Source of the DNA: Lycorma delicatula
Lineage: Eukaryota; Arthropoda; Insecta; Hemiptera; Fulgoridae
Assembly: GCF_047948215.1 (NCBI RefSeq)
Contig: NC_134467.1
Coordinates: 33,744,020 to 33,808,019 of the forward strand
Length of the DNA: 64,000 bases
Direction: 5' to 3'
In this document: positions 29,401 through 44,400 of the stretch, piece by piece
Layout: each line of letters starts with the position of its first letter
Position numbering within the stretch: position 1 is the first letter of the stretch
Position numbers and translations under genes: made by a program
The notes under the pieces: generated by a model
Told to the model about the DNA's origin: nothing
Seen by the model: the letters and a program-made list of their open reading frames with translations, nothing else
Database searches by the model: none

Positions 29401-32400
29401 TTGTACTGTTCATGCTAAATTATATTTTATATAAAACACTACGAGTATATATAACATAATAATAATTATATTATTTATTACAATTTACTTCAATCTTTAT
29501 TTGCGGTAGTAACACAGGGTGTTCCAAAATGAACTGATATTTTTAATTTCCCGCATATTTTTTTCATGGTAAAAACAGAGTAGAAATTTTTATATGCTAT
29601 TATCAATAAACATTGAGATTAAATTATGAAAAAGCACACTTGACCAACGCGTAGTAATTCTAAAAACAACAATATAATGAGTTTTTGAACAAAATCATCT
29701 TTAGTGATAAGGCACATTTTCTTCTTACCAGCATTGTCAAAAAACAACATTTTTGAATTTGGGCTTTAGAAAATCCAGAAAAGGAACTTTCTATGCATCC
29801 TCAATGGATCATGGTTTGGTGCTGATTTTGGGCTGGGAGATTTATTGGATCATACTTCTTTGAAAATGAAAATGGAGATGTCATTACCATTAATGGAGTT
29901 CAATATTGTGAAATGATTTTAAACTTTTTATAATATGATTGTGGAAGTATAATATGAATGTGGTTTCAATAAGATGGTGGAATATGTCACACTGTCAATT
30001 AAACCATGCAGTTATTGCAAGAAAACTTTTGTGTTATATCGCAATGAGTTGTGATGTGAATTGGCTGCCAAGATCAAATGACTTCACACCGTTGGACTTT
30101 TTTCTTTGGAGTTATCTTAAGGATAAAGTATACATCAATAAACCACAAACAATTGAGGACCTCAAAGAAGAAATTTGATACAAAATTATTGATATTTCTC
30201 AACAATTATATTAATATGTTTTGAAATATTTAGTCAAAAGAGTGAACGTATGCAGCCAAGGCCAGGGTGCTCATATGTCAGATGTTTTGTATAACATAAC
30301 CTTCATGTCACTACTTTCTAATAAAGCAAAAATATTATCAAATAAGAAATGTGTTTTATTAAAAAATTAAAATGACAGCTCATTTAGAATGTCTTTACTA
30401 CAGATCACTTCTTTTTTACATTCTTTACCCCATCTTTTCCGGTCTTCCTGTTAATTGGGTTGATGCTTTTTCTTTCATTTACAGCTTCTATAGAACTTGT
30501 AAATGGTCTCTTATTCTATATTAAGATTCTATCCATAGAAAAATAGTCTTTGGCAGCCTATCCTTTTTCATTCATATTAAGCAAAGAAATTGTATAAAAT
30601 AATCAATACCATCCTGCAACCTCATTCTTCCTTTAATCTCCTCATTCCAAAATGTAACTGACTCATTTCATATCTCCATCAAATTAATTTCCTTTTTCAA
30701 AGTCTTAACCTTGCCTCTGTAAATCACATAGCACTCTGCTGCTGTATTAAATGTTCACCCAATACTGTTAATTCTCAATTATAGTAATACAAATATTAAT
30801 AAATTTAAAAAAATTTATAAATATAAATATAGTCTGATGTAAAAGATAAAAGTAACTTGTTCTGAAGGCGAATGTAAATTTACGAAACATTCAGATCATA
30901 ACGATAAATTAAAACGAGAGAAGTGAATTGGAGAAGACTGTTTACTGGAGATTTAAATGGTATTGAGTGTGTCTTAACAGAAGTAATGGGGGAATAATAA
31001 CAATAATTTTAATAATACCAAGTTTACATTTGGGGGTTTCTCTCGGAGACCAAACTGGTCTCCGAGACCAGGTCTCAAACTGGTCTCTAGTTAAGGTTTG
31101 TGGAAACTTGAGAAACAATGGTGTATCATGTTAGTTTCATAGCATTCATTCATCATTCCTTTTTTGGTTCTACTGAGAACTTTTCAAGAGAACTTTGTAT
31201 ATAAATATATCTTTACCATAACTTTTCATTACAATTTTACAATTATTATATATATATATATATATTTAATTGTTATTGAACAAGTGATGAAAATAAAAGA
31301 AAAAGTGCGGATCTACATAGTTACAAAAATATTACTTTATAGTGCATTTGAAATCTTTTTCCATCATTTTGGATCGGCCATATTTTTAAACAGATACTTT
31401 TTTTTAAACAGGAAAGTGTGCATGTGATACAAATTTTAATGTGAATTTTTAATGTAAAACACGTTTAATTATGAGTAATTTTTTAAAAATTTATGGCTGT
31501 TTATTTAAAATACAGTACATTAAAAAAAAATTATTTTATAACAATACATCTATCTGTGAATTTTTACATATTACTAATTAAAAAATTTTTTAAAAATCTA
31601 AATTTTCTACATCTCAATTCGGCATGTATGTGTTTAAAAAATTTTCATTGATGAAGGTTTTTACTATGTTTCCCTTGATCCATCCAGGCAGAAACTGGGA
31701 AAGTTCCTTTTTTCATTCATGATGAGGCATATCTATCATTCCATCATGTGATGTATATAATGTATGACTGTTACTATTACTTACTTCCTTTTTCTGTTTA
31801 GCCTCTGAAGCCACCATAAGGTATTGCTTCAGAGAATGAATGAGGATAGGATGTATGAATGTAAATGAAGTGTAGTCTTGTATAGTCTCAGGTCAACCAT
31901 TCCTGAGATGAGTGATTAATTGAAATCCAACCACCAAAGAATATCAGTATCCACAATCTAGTATTCAAATTCTTGTAAAAGTTACTGCCTTTATTAGGAT
32001 TTGAACTATAGAACTTGCATTTTTGAAATCAGCTGATTTGTAATGATGAGTTCACCATTAGACTAATCCGGTGGATTACTATTACGTGCTTTTGACTCTG
32101 AAGGGGAAGACACCTGTCAAGTGACCGATCCAATCGTCCACTATCCCCTCCATACCAAGCTCTTAGGGGCTTTATCGGAGGTCATCTTCTATAGGCTTCA
32201 AGACATTTTGCAGTTTGGTCGCAGTCAAGATGACACAGATGCATATGCCACATGTGACATTTTCATCGGTGTATTAAAACCTTCCTTTTGTTTTTCCTAT
32301 TTAGCCTCTGGGAATTACCATTCAGGTATTCCTTTAGAGGATGAATGATGGTGGTATGTATGAGTGTAAGTGAAGTATAGTCTTGTACAGTCTCAGTTTG

Positions 32401-35400
32401 ACCATTCCTGAGATGTGTGGTTAATTGAAACCCAACCATTAAAGAATACCAGTATCTTTGATTTAGTATTCAAATCCATATAAAAGTAACTAACAGCCTT
32501 TACTAGGACTTGAACGCTGGAAGTTTTAACTTCCAAATCAGCTGATTTGGGAAGACGCGTTTTTACCACTAGATCTACCTGGTGGGTTGGTATATTAAAA
32601 CTTAAACAGATCCTACAAATATTACTCAAAAGTCTCAAACAAGACCATCCTGATTAAGCTGACTAATACCTATCCGACGAAAGGATGATCCAACACGCAA
32701 TCCTGCCGAATCTTAAACACCTAAACCAAAATTCAAAACAAAAACAAACTAAACAATCCCATTAAACATTACTAACAATAAACTAACCAAAACAATAATA
32801 ATCACAGAAACAATAACCAGAACTGAACACTACACTAAGACCAGAATTGTAAACTAACCACAAAAACACTAACCACAACTAATCACTAAGCACTAAAACC
32901 TAGAACACAAAAGTTTAAAAATGTAATGAATAAAAAATGTTATTTAGTTTTTAAAATAATTCAGTTTTTATTTAAAAGAATTATTTTTCATAATATAATT
33001 AATTAGCAACTCATTTTTTTTACAGATGAATTAATTAACCCCAAAATCTCAAAAATTTCTAACTGGGATTCTAACACGGAATTAATAATTCTTCATAATA
33101 ATGGAAGAATACAGTTTTTTTCTTCTTATATTTTCATTAGGTCATATAATGGTCTACATAATTGAAATTAATTTCTACTAAGTCATTGACAAGGAATATT
33201 GTAAATTTTATGTTGAAATTAGGTGGGTTTTGTCATAAATTTCTATATAAATAAAGAAAATTTATTATTTTTAACTAAAATTAGCCACTGATTTAATAAT
33301 TGTTTGTTTATTACTTTTGATTTGATAGACTCCTCAACGCAAAATGTTGTCTGTTTTTATTCAGGAGGATTTATGTTCTATCTTTTGATTCCCTCAACAT
33401 TAAAAGAGGATATACATAAAAGAGCATGTTATAAAACTATCATTATTTATTTACACACCCAATCATTTTTGATACTTGGCAGTTCAAAGGGTTCACCCAT
33501 GTATAGGTGAAATAAAATGGATGGAAGACTTCACCTTTATACTATTTCTCTTGATTAATTCAAAGCTAAGTTCTACTGTTTTGAATTTTATGGTTATTCA
33601 TTCATAGGAAGATTGCAGTACTTTCACATCATGCTTAGATAACGTAATACTTTTCCCACACTATTTTCAGTTTTTGAAAGTTCATCAACTTACATTTATT
33701 TTTGCATTTATACAATCCTCCCGATATTACAAAATGGTAAGCAAAATAGTGAAATAATAAAATTTACTATAACTTGAGACCTAATTGATCTAGTGGGAAG
33801 GTTAATGGTTTAAAACGTTTGGTGAATCAAGTCATATCTAACAAAACCTCACCCAAAATTTGTCCTCAACTCTGAGTTGAGATAGGAGTGAACATTTTTT
33901 CTCCTTACATTATAACATAGCAAAAAAAATGCTGAAAACATGAAAATTGCAGTAACTTGAGACCTAATTGATCTACTGGGAAGGGCTTAAAACACTTGAA
34001 GGTCATATCACACATAATGAGGCTTCACCAAAATTTTCCACAACTTGAGATATGAGCAAACACTAGTTCTACCTAAATTATATCATGGTAAGAAAAATGC
34101 TGAAAATGCAAAAATTGCAATAACTTGAGACCTAATTGATCTACTGGGATGGGAATAAGTATTATTAGGGAGCATACCTCGCTAGTAATACTTGTGGAGT
34201 GATTGATTTTATTAATATCATAAGTAATTTCTGAACTTTAATTATCTTTTTCCTTTTTTATTTATGTTGGATTTATTTTTTAAAAAGTGTGTTTTTTTTG
34301 GTTTGTTTGTGTAATTTTATTTTATGGTATTATAATTTATTTTATAAAATGGTAAGCAAAATAGTGAAAGCATAAAATTGACTATAACTTTGCTTTCTGA
34401 AATTTGCATTTTAAATTGTAAATTAAAATTATTTGTTCTGCATTATAAAGTTCTACACAGTAGATTCATTTTACCATTTTCTCTGTTGGTTTATTACTTT
34501 TTTTTTTTTTTTTGAGTTTGGACAACTGAGCACCAAATGAAGAAAATTTTGCATTCATTTTTCTTTCTAATGACTTTTTTCCTGGTGTTCCAATAATTCT
34601 CTCACTTCATTCTTTCTCTCTTCTGACCAGACATTGTTAGTTTTTTTTTTTGGGTTCTGTTAGAAACCTTTGATGAAAATTTGTAGTAGTTTCCTGAACG
34701 TTGTTCTACCTTCAAATATTTATTCATATATTTTTATTTCTTTTAGGTCTTTTTAAACCATTGAGATTCACTGATTTTTGTTGTAAATGAGGCTGAAGAT
34801 TTATTTTGTTCGAGTCTGTTTCCATTCATTCTTATAGGATAACTAAAGAATATTTCTCTTCTTTTTCTGATGGAATCTGACATTTTCTCATTTTCACTGT
34901 GTTTGTCAAGATCGTTGTTACTTGCGCTTTTTTTTTTTTTGTTTTACTTGATTAATTAATTCACCACAGCCTTTGAAGCTTGTACGTAGGAATATCGAAA
35001 TAGAATTTTAAAACATATGAAAAATGCCATGCCTGAACAGGATTAAACTGAGGACCCTCCACCTGACAAAAGAATGAGACACTACCACTATGCCTTGGAG
35101 TTCTGCAAAAATTTATTTCTCCTGAATTAAGCTGAACTTGCATTCTGATGAAAGACTATATTTTTAATATGACTATTTTTTTTTTAATATGCATTGTTAC
35201 GTCATTGTCTTTCATAATTTTGTTTACACATTTTTTGCAATAGACTCCCATCAAAGTTGTTATTCAGAGTAAAATGATATTTGCTAACATTTGCTGATGA
35301 TGTGCAGCTTGCACTAATTGCGAATAGAGTAAAATTGATTTTATTTTTAGAGCAGAATATTAATTGCATTAATGTACGTGATTTCAACAAGCAGATAGCA

Positions 35401-38400
35401 TGAAATCAGTTAAATTTTTCTAATGGACTTGGCATGAGGTGCATATTATTCTTACAGGTGGATGTTATTTTCAGGTAGGTTAATGTGAATTTTTTCTCAT
35501 GGTATGTTACTTACAATCATTATGGTTATAATGTACAATGTACACATGACAAAATCGTAGTTACAGCCAGTTTTATTTTCTATTTATCTTGTTCTGTGAT
35601 TTTTCCAAATTCTGATTTTTCAATTTATAGGCTGTATGAATCATATTGGCATATTTTTTCCTTTTTGTAAGGACAGTCAATGGGCAACAATTTATAATGA
35701 AATATTATTTATATATTTAATGATTGGCTACTATTGTTGAGAGAATAATTATATTTTTTTATGTGTAGGCATTTTATATTTCCATTATTTTTCATTTTAT
35801 AGGTTCAATTTTTTTTTTGTAAAAATATAAATTTAATTAAAATTATGTTTATTTCATTTAACTCTGCTGATCTCTGTGGTAAAGAGGTGGTGTCTCAGCC
35901 TTTTATCTGGAGGACCCGGGTTTGAATCTTGGTCAGGCAAGACATTTTTCATATACTACAAGCACATTTCCACATCCCACACATAAATTTCAAGTTTATG
36001 TGGCGATATCAAGCCAAAAATTTATTTACTTATACAACAATGGGCTGACACCCAATAAAAACTGTGGGTCAATGATAATGGATTTTATAGGATTTGAAAA
36101 ATGCTATCCCTAACTGAGAATTCAATCTAGAATCTCCGAATGAAAAAGTAGAAATGCTATCACTCGACTAGCAGGACTCCTTTTAATAGGAACAACTTTT
36201 TTTATCAGGACTAGCTTGACAGTACTTGCTTCGTTCGACTTTCTTATTTAGCCAGGATCCTTATATTATTCATTATCCTTATACTTGTGAAAATAATACT
36301 GGCAAATAACAAATAAAGTCTGTTCAATTTATAAAATTTATCTGTGTTTTGTAATTTCTTCAGCACAACAGTTTGGTCAGCACAAGACTGAAATATGCGG
36401 GTTTCAGAATAGTCGGCCCCCATTTTAAAAATGGTAGTTTTAACCAGTTACCTGTCCTTTGTACTGGTAAAAAAGAATTTTGTGTGGTTCTTAGCATTTA
36501 CTTGACAAACACCATGAGGAGGTACTTCGTTTCTCTCTTTTTTTATTTTATATTTTTTAATCAAGTAATTGGAGGCAGATGGAACTAGTAACGTTGCGTA
36601 ATTGAGTGGTTACGTTACGTAAGGCATATACATCTTAACACTAGTAGTGGATGTGTTGGTTGAACATCTGCACTATACCGCTGTCAAACATTTAAAGCTA
36701 ATCTTCTCGATAATCCAATGTGATGTTGAAAAAGACAAAGACATCTTTTTTGTAGAAAGTTTAATTTCAAATATAGTAATTTCTCAACGAATTCAATTAG
36801 CCCCAACGGTTTGGCCATAGTAAACTTAAATATCAGCAAGAAACATAATCTGGTTATTACCTCAATTTATTAGAACAACCACCAATTTGAAATGATGAAA
36901 CATTTCATAACAGAAATAATCCTGTGTTCATTCCAGGTGTAAAAATTATGTTCATGCAAGAATTCAGCTCAAGCAGTTGGATAGTTTTTACATGAAAGGG
37001 TAACAGACTTGTAGACAATCTAAAATCTTTTATTTATATCAGATATCAGATTGTAAAATACCTAAATATTATTATTTATGTATCTATACGCAATAAAATA
37101 TCATAAATGTGTATTCAATTAATTATATTTACTGTTGAACTAAAAGTAATTTTTATTAAATTATTTCTGATTATAGAAATTATGTTAAACAAAATTTAGC
37201 CTTTTTATTATTTAAAAAAAGGCTAATGTAGACATCACATGACTTCCTTGTATGCCTATTTAAATTACATATATATATATATATATTTCTTTAAAATGAA
37301 ACTTACATAAAATTTTATTTCATTAATTTTTTTTTTTTTGTATTCAGTCATTTGACTGGTTTGATGCAGCTCTCCAAGATTCCCTATCTAGTGCTAGTCA
37401 TTTCATTTCAGTATACCCTCTACATCCTACATCCGTAACAATTTGTTTTACATATTCCAAACGTGGCCTGCCTACACAATTTTTCCCTTCTACCTGTCCT
37501 TCCAATATTAAAGCGACTATTCCAGGATGCCTTAGTATGTGGCCTATAAGTCTGTCTCTTCTTTTAACTATATTTTTCCAAATGCTTCTTTCTTTATCTA
37601 TTTGCCGCAATACCTCTTCATTTGTCACTTTATCCACCCATCTGATTTTTAACATTCTCCTATAGCATCACATTTCAAAAGCTTCTAATCTTTTCTTCTC
37701 AGATACTCCGTTTGTCCAAGTTTCTCTTCTATATAAAGTGACACTCCAAACATATACTTTCAAAAATCTTTTACTGACATTTAAATTAATTTTTGATGTA
37801 AACAAATTATATTTCTGACTGAAGGCTCATTTCGCTTGTGCTATTCGGCATTTTATATCGCTCCTGCTTCGTCCATCTTCAGTAATTCTACTTCTCAAAT
37901 AACAAAATTCTTCCACCTCCATATCCTCTCTCTTTCCATTTTCGCATTCAGTGGTCCATCTTTGTTATTTCTAATTCATTTCATTACTTTTGTTTTGTTC
38001 TTGTTTGTTTTCATGCGATAGTTCTTGCGTAGGACTTCATCTATGCCGTTCATTGTTTCTTCTAAATCCTTTTTACTCTCGGCTAGAATTACTATATCAT
38101 CAGCAAATCGTAGCATCTTTATCTTTTCACCTTGTACTGTTACTCCGAATCTAAATTGTTCTTTAACATCATTAACTGCTAGTTCTATGTAAAGATTAAA
38201 AAGTAACGGGGATAGGGAACATCCTTGTCGGAGTCCCTATCTTATTACGGCTTCTTTCTTATGTTCTTCAATTATTACCGTTGCTGTTTGGTTCCTGTGA
38301 AGCAATTAATAAAAAGTTCAAAATCCAACTTTTTTAGATTTTGGGCTTTTTTGGATCAGTCGATTGCAATCAAAAGGGAAAGTACACAATTAGATCTTAC

Positions 38401-41400
38401 AAAAGTCCTAAATCCAAATTTCAACATCCTACAGCTAATCGTTTTTGAGTTATTCGAGATATATACGTACGTACAGACGTAACGCCGAAACCAGTCAAAA
38501 TGGATTCAGGGATAGTTAAAATGGATATTTCCATTGAAATATGAAAACCGACATTTTTCGCGATTACAATACTTCGCACAAGGAAGTAAAAAAGAAACAA
38601 TTGGTATTAAAAAATAAAAAAAAACAATTTCTGTTTTCAAGAAAAATATAAGAAAAGTTTCTATTTGTGTATAACTAAAATGAAAAGCTTATGGCGAGCT
38701 CTTATATAATGACTTTTCAACTGGAGTGCGCTTCGCGCTTTCCTTTATAGTCATGCATAAATAGAAAATTTTCTTAAAAGTATTTTTTTAAAATAAAAAT
38801 CTTTTTTTACTCTTTAGTATGAATTTTTTGTTTTGTTTTTATTATTATTTTTATATTTTTTAAGAAAAGTATTAGTTAAAAAATTTAAAAATAGATTTTT
38901 TATTTTCTACTTTTCAGTCATAATTAAATGAAATATTGCTATCAAACTTTAAATTAGTTATATGTATATATATGTATATATATAAGTATATAATAAGTCA
39001 ACACTCTACCACCCGTTGATTTTCAAGCGAGGTTTGCGGTAATGGGGAAGGTCTGTTGCAAGATATTTCTTCACGCTGGCATAGAACTGCCAATCGAACT
39101 TTACGCTGTTTTAGTGGTTTGGTAGCTCTCAGGTTATGAATATTAAATGTTGCCTGCTTCACTTCTTTATCTTCTCATTTGCTTTCTTTTCTTGATATTT
39201 TTGACGCGCTTCACTAACCATGTCTTTCGCTGAGTTGTCACTTTCTTCATCGTTGTAAATTTTTTTTTGTTATCTCTTCATACATGATTGCCGAGATTTG
39301 ATGTCTTTTGACACATTTTTTTAAAAAATAATTTCATAGGAATTATATTAGTTTATTTTTTATTTCCTTCATAGAACTTGACACACTTGAGTTTTTTGAA
39401 ATCATATTTGAACAAATTAAGTTATAAAAACTCTTGCTAACATTCGTAGTGCGAGTAGAGGGCTTTCATTCAGATGTCCCGGGTTCGAATCCTGGTCAGA
39501 CATGGTATTTAAAAAAAATTTATTATCTCTCCGTAAACTGTTAATTTTTCTATATATATTTTTTTATTTTATAAGTATTTAAATTGACAAGTAAGTCTTT
39601 ATTGTTTTTTTTTAATTCTTTAATAAAAAAAAAAATTCTATGCAGTTTTATTCTACTCGTATATTATAATCTGGATAATTAGTTTCCAATATTATAAATA
39701 ATACCATCCTGACTCCATAGGGGAAAACAACCCCCGCTCCGTTGCGAGCCCTTATGGGCTTTACCGTAGGTCATCGACAAAACCTCGGGTTTTGACATAT
39801 TCCTATCCGCCTCGGCTAGGGTGTCACCGATGGGAATGCCACGAGTGACATTCTCATCGATGTACTACTATTTAATGAACTCAAAACAAAACACATATCA
39901 CAGAGTCTTAAGCAAGACTCTCTCTCTTTCTGTTTAGCCTCCGGTAACTACCGTTTAGATAATACTTCAGAGTTTGAATGAGGATGATATGTATGAGTGT
40001 AAATTAAGTGTAGTCTTGTACAATCGCTTTCATCCCCAGACCAACCCAACTCCGACAGTTGTAAGGAAGCGGCCTCACGCCGTACTGGACGAACCACCGT
40101 GATGGTGCGGTGCGGTAGCCGAAAATCGACAAACCAGGCTAGGGGCCTCCATATCGCATGAGCCATAAACGGAATAGTGCGTCAGACGCGTTTCCGGGGT
40201 CGCGAGTGAAAAGTTTTCGCGAGTTATATAGTTTGAAGACGTCAAACACGGTAAGTCGCGCATAAAACAAAAACGCGGTCTAAATTTAAAAAAAAAACTT
40301 ACAGTAAGACAAAATATCCCAGCAATTGCGACTCCTCCGGAAAAGGGGACGCATTGCTCCCTCCTTATAGCTAGTGCCCCGTTGTGGCGTATTCCTGCTA
40401 GCCTATTAAAGAGTTAGCACCGAAAGGACTTCAGCGGACGGTCTGAAGGGGAATTACGTCGGGAGGACAGGCTTTATAAGCCTAGCCTTCCGCAGTCGGC
40501 CCATGAAATGGGTTCGATAACGCTGGTTTAACAACGGATTGGAATGCAATTAAATCCGTCTTAAATTCACTAAAATAATTATAGACAAAACTTGAAAAAT
40601 TAGATCCGAGATTAAAAAAAAAAATAACCCTTTTAAAAACAAGCCCGATTAGAATGATCCAGCAGCAAGGGACTCTGACCAGGTTCTGCGATAAAGTAGG
40701 GAGTAATAGACTCCTGCCAACTTTGCATTCCATTCCATTCCTAGACCAACCCGGTGGGTCCTTAAGAAAGACTGAAAATACTTAACTAAACAAAGGAATT
40801 GAACTACATACCCGTAGAAAGTAAAAATGAGTTCAACACACAACACAAAAAAAAAAATTACACAGAAAAATAACAACACAGTAACATTGAAACAAAATGA
40901 TACCAGTTATTTATAACTAAATCAGATTATTAGCGTATAACCACCGGGTTGGTCTAATGATGAACGCGTCTTCGCAAATCAGCTGATTTGGAAGTCGAAT
41001 ATTCCAGCGTTTAAGTCCTAGTAAAGGCAATTATTTTTATACGGATTTGAATACTAGATCGCGGATACCGGTGTTCTTTGCTGGTTGGGTTACAATTAAC
41101 TACACATCTCAGAAATGATCGACCTCAGATTGTACAGGACTACACTTCACTTAAACTCATACATATCATCCTCATTCATCCTCTGAAGTAATTCCTGACG
41201 GTGATTCCCGGATGATAAATAGGAAAAACGAAAATAATGATTAGCGTACATAAATCTTTGAAGATAAAATTACTTATATTGAATCGAGAATCAAGATGAA
41301 TCGGGTCGATAGCTATAACTTATCGATTCAGCTCTCTTCATCGAGGTGTTCCCTTTGTATTATATATAAACACATTCATACTGTATATATACAGAGTGAT

Positions 41401-44400
41401 TCAAAGAAACGGGAAATTTTGAAAGTTGTGTTGGTAGTCGTGGGCGATTGGTACCACTTGATAAGTGGCACCAGCCTCTCTAACCTAACCTGCCATTTAG
41501 TTGTCATGGATCCTTGGAGTGGTGCGCAACGTGCATTTGCTATCAAAGCGTTTTACAAAAACAATGACAGTGTGGAGGGAGCGTGTAGAGAATTTTGCCG
41601 TCATTTTAATCTGAGACGGCACGACCGTGTTCCATCAGCACGTGCAATTAAAACACGGATATCTAATTTTGAGGAAACCGGTTCGGCAATGAAAAAGAAA
41701 CCTCCAGACCGTGAGCGAACCGTCCGTTCTCCACAGAATGTTCACGCTTTACAAGATGCTGTCACACGAAGTCCACATCGGTCAATCCGTCTTCTCTCAG
41801 CATCTTTACAATTGCATAGTTCAAGTGTTCGAAGAATGTTAGTGAAGGAGTTGCAATACCATTCATACAAGTTGCAGATCATCCAGGAACTGAAACCGAA
41901 CGATGCAGTTGTGTGAGAACAAGTCTGTAATGTAATGCTTCAGAAGATAAATGATAACAAAGAGTTTGTTCACGAACTGTGGATGTCAGACGAAGCGCAT
42001 TTCCACTTCGGTGGATTTGTTAACGAGCAAAATATCAGATACTGGGCGCAAGAAAATCCTACGCAGCTACACCAGCGTCCGTTGCACAGCCAGAAAGTGA
42101 CCGTGTGGTGTGCTATGTCATCTTACGGTGTTACAGGCCCTTATTTTTTTGAGGATGACAACGGTCTTGCGATTACAGTGACGTCGGCTCGTTACGTAGC
42201 CGTGCTTGAATCCTTTGTCGTGGAACAACAAAAGAGATTTCCACCGATTCTTAACACAGCCTGGTTTCAACAAGACGGAGCAACGTCACATACTGCACGA
42301 ATATCGATGGCAGCTGTACGCCGATTGTTTGAACAACGTGTCATTTCACGAAACGGTGACATTAGATGGCCTCCCAGATCGCTTCATATCTCAGTTTGCG
42401 AATACTTTTTGTGGGGTCGCCTTAGAAGCAAAGCGTTCCACAATAGACCTGCTACAACGGAAGAACTGAAGGCAAAGATCCGAGAAGCAATTGCGGAAAT
42501 TCCAGTCGAGATGTTACGTCAAACCGTGAACAATTTAACGAAGAGCGTGAGTGTTTACGTAGAAGAGAAAGTCACCAGCAAGACGTCATCTTTAAAAAAT
42601 AAACTAAAATATATGTATCCTAAAATGGCAACATTTTTACAATTACATGAAATAAAATTCATTTTCTAAAAAACATTTTTCATTAACGTTATTTAATTTC
42701 TAAAAGTTCCCGTTTCTTTGAATCACTCTGTATAAAGATCTGATATAGACACCACATGACTATCTTATACGCCTATTAAATTACATATACACATTTTTAA
42801 AAGTGCGTAAAATTTTTTTTCACAAATAACTTCTGCTTTTTCTTCATATATATATATATATATTCTTTTATTGTTATTATTAAATTATTAGTTATTGTAA
42901 TTTTCTTTTTTACAATCACATGTTAACAATTATTAATAAACTAATATATTTAAATTAAAACAAAAGTTAAAATAAAAAGGTAGATGAAGACTGATTCAAA
43001 CGGATATCTTGTAAGAACCAAATATCATTAATTAATGTTTTATTTGACTATAACTCTGGAAGCAGTAAAAATAAGTACCACTTATGACATATCGTTGAAA
43101 AGCTCTCAATAAGGGCTTATTAAAAACAAGCCGAAAATCCAATTTTGTTTTTATTTTGGGTCAAGTGCATTGTAATCAAATAGGGAGGTGCACAATTAGA
43201 TGTTACAACAGTATTAAATCCAAAATTTCAACATTCTACAGCTAATCGTTTTTGAGTTATGCAAGATAAATACGTACGTAGACGTCACCCCGAAACTAGT
43301 CAAAGTGAATTCAGGAATGATCAAAATATTTCTGTTGAAATTTTAAAACCGAAATTTTTCACAATTTCAATACTTCCTTTACTTTGTACAAGGATGTAAA
43401 AATATATGAATTTAAAAATGGAATATTGTATTATTATCCGTCTTATATTACTGTGTAAAATTTCATCAAGATTTAAGGGCACAGTTGAACCATTGTATGT
43501 AAAAGAAAAGTATGTAAAAATATAAAAACGAAATATAAAAAACCCTTTGCATAAATTACTCTACCCATTAGTTTGACTAAAAAATTAAAAAAAAAGTCTA
43601 TTTATGACATCCATTTCACTGTGTAAAATTTCAAAACTGTATTACAAATCATCCTGATATATTGAAATTCAGATTGGAATCGTACTGAAAATTTAATATG
43701 TTTAATTAGTTAAATTTAGACTATTCTGCTCTTTTCAATTCATTGACATAAAATTAAAATCGTAAATATTTTAAATATGTACCCTATTTTAGCCAATATC
43801 GAAGACTTCTATGATTAAAAAGTTTTCTACTCACCCACTTTTATTCTAGGGTTCATTGGAACCAAAAATATATAAAAACTCCTAAGATATTTTGAATTTA
43901 ATAAAAAAATAATTTTTTTTTTTTTTCATTTTAATTATGTTCTGTGTCTCAGGAATAATGAATGACATTTCTAATCTACTAAAAGTTCAAAATGTAAAGA
44001 GTTGATAATCTGTTTATAATTTTACCAATTAATTTTAAGAAAAGAATAAACTTTTATAAAAGATAAAAAAAATATTAATAACTCATTTCAAACTTTTCTC
44101 TTAAGCGGTGACTTGTAAAATATTTTACATAAGTACTTAAATAATGACAACTAAACTTCTTTTTTAAAAAGTTATTTTCATCTCTTACTAATTGATGTAT
44201 TAATATACATTTACCGTCATTTTTTTTATTTTTAAAAATATAATTTTTAATTTTATGCTATAGTCGCATCAAAAATTAGTCATTAGTGACTGGAGTGAAA
44301 TTTTAAATGTACCAGTAAATGTTTATCTCCGTGGCGGAGTAGTAGCGTCTTGGTTTTTCATCTGGAGGTCCCGGGTTCGAATCTCGGTTAAGCATGACAT

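Noticed and set aside
40482..40879. ORFs of 76-83 codons in the GC-rich composite element
   Set aside because: Different frames overlap, none shows a known motif, and the region ends in a SINE head; more likely non-coding.
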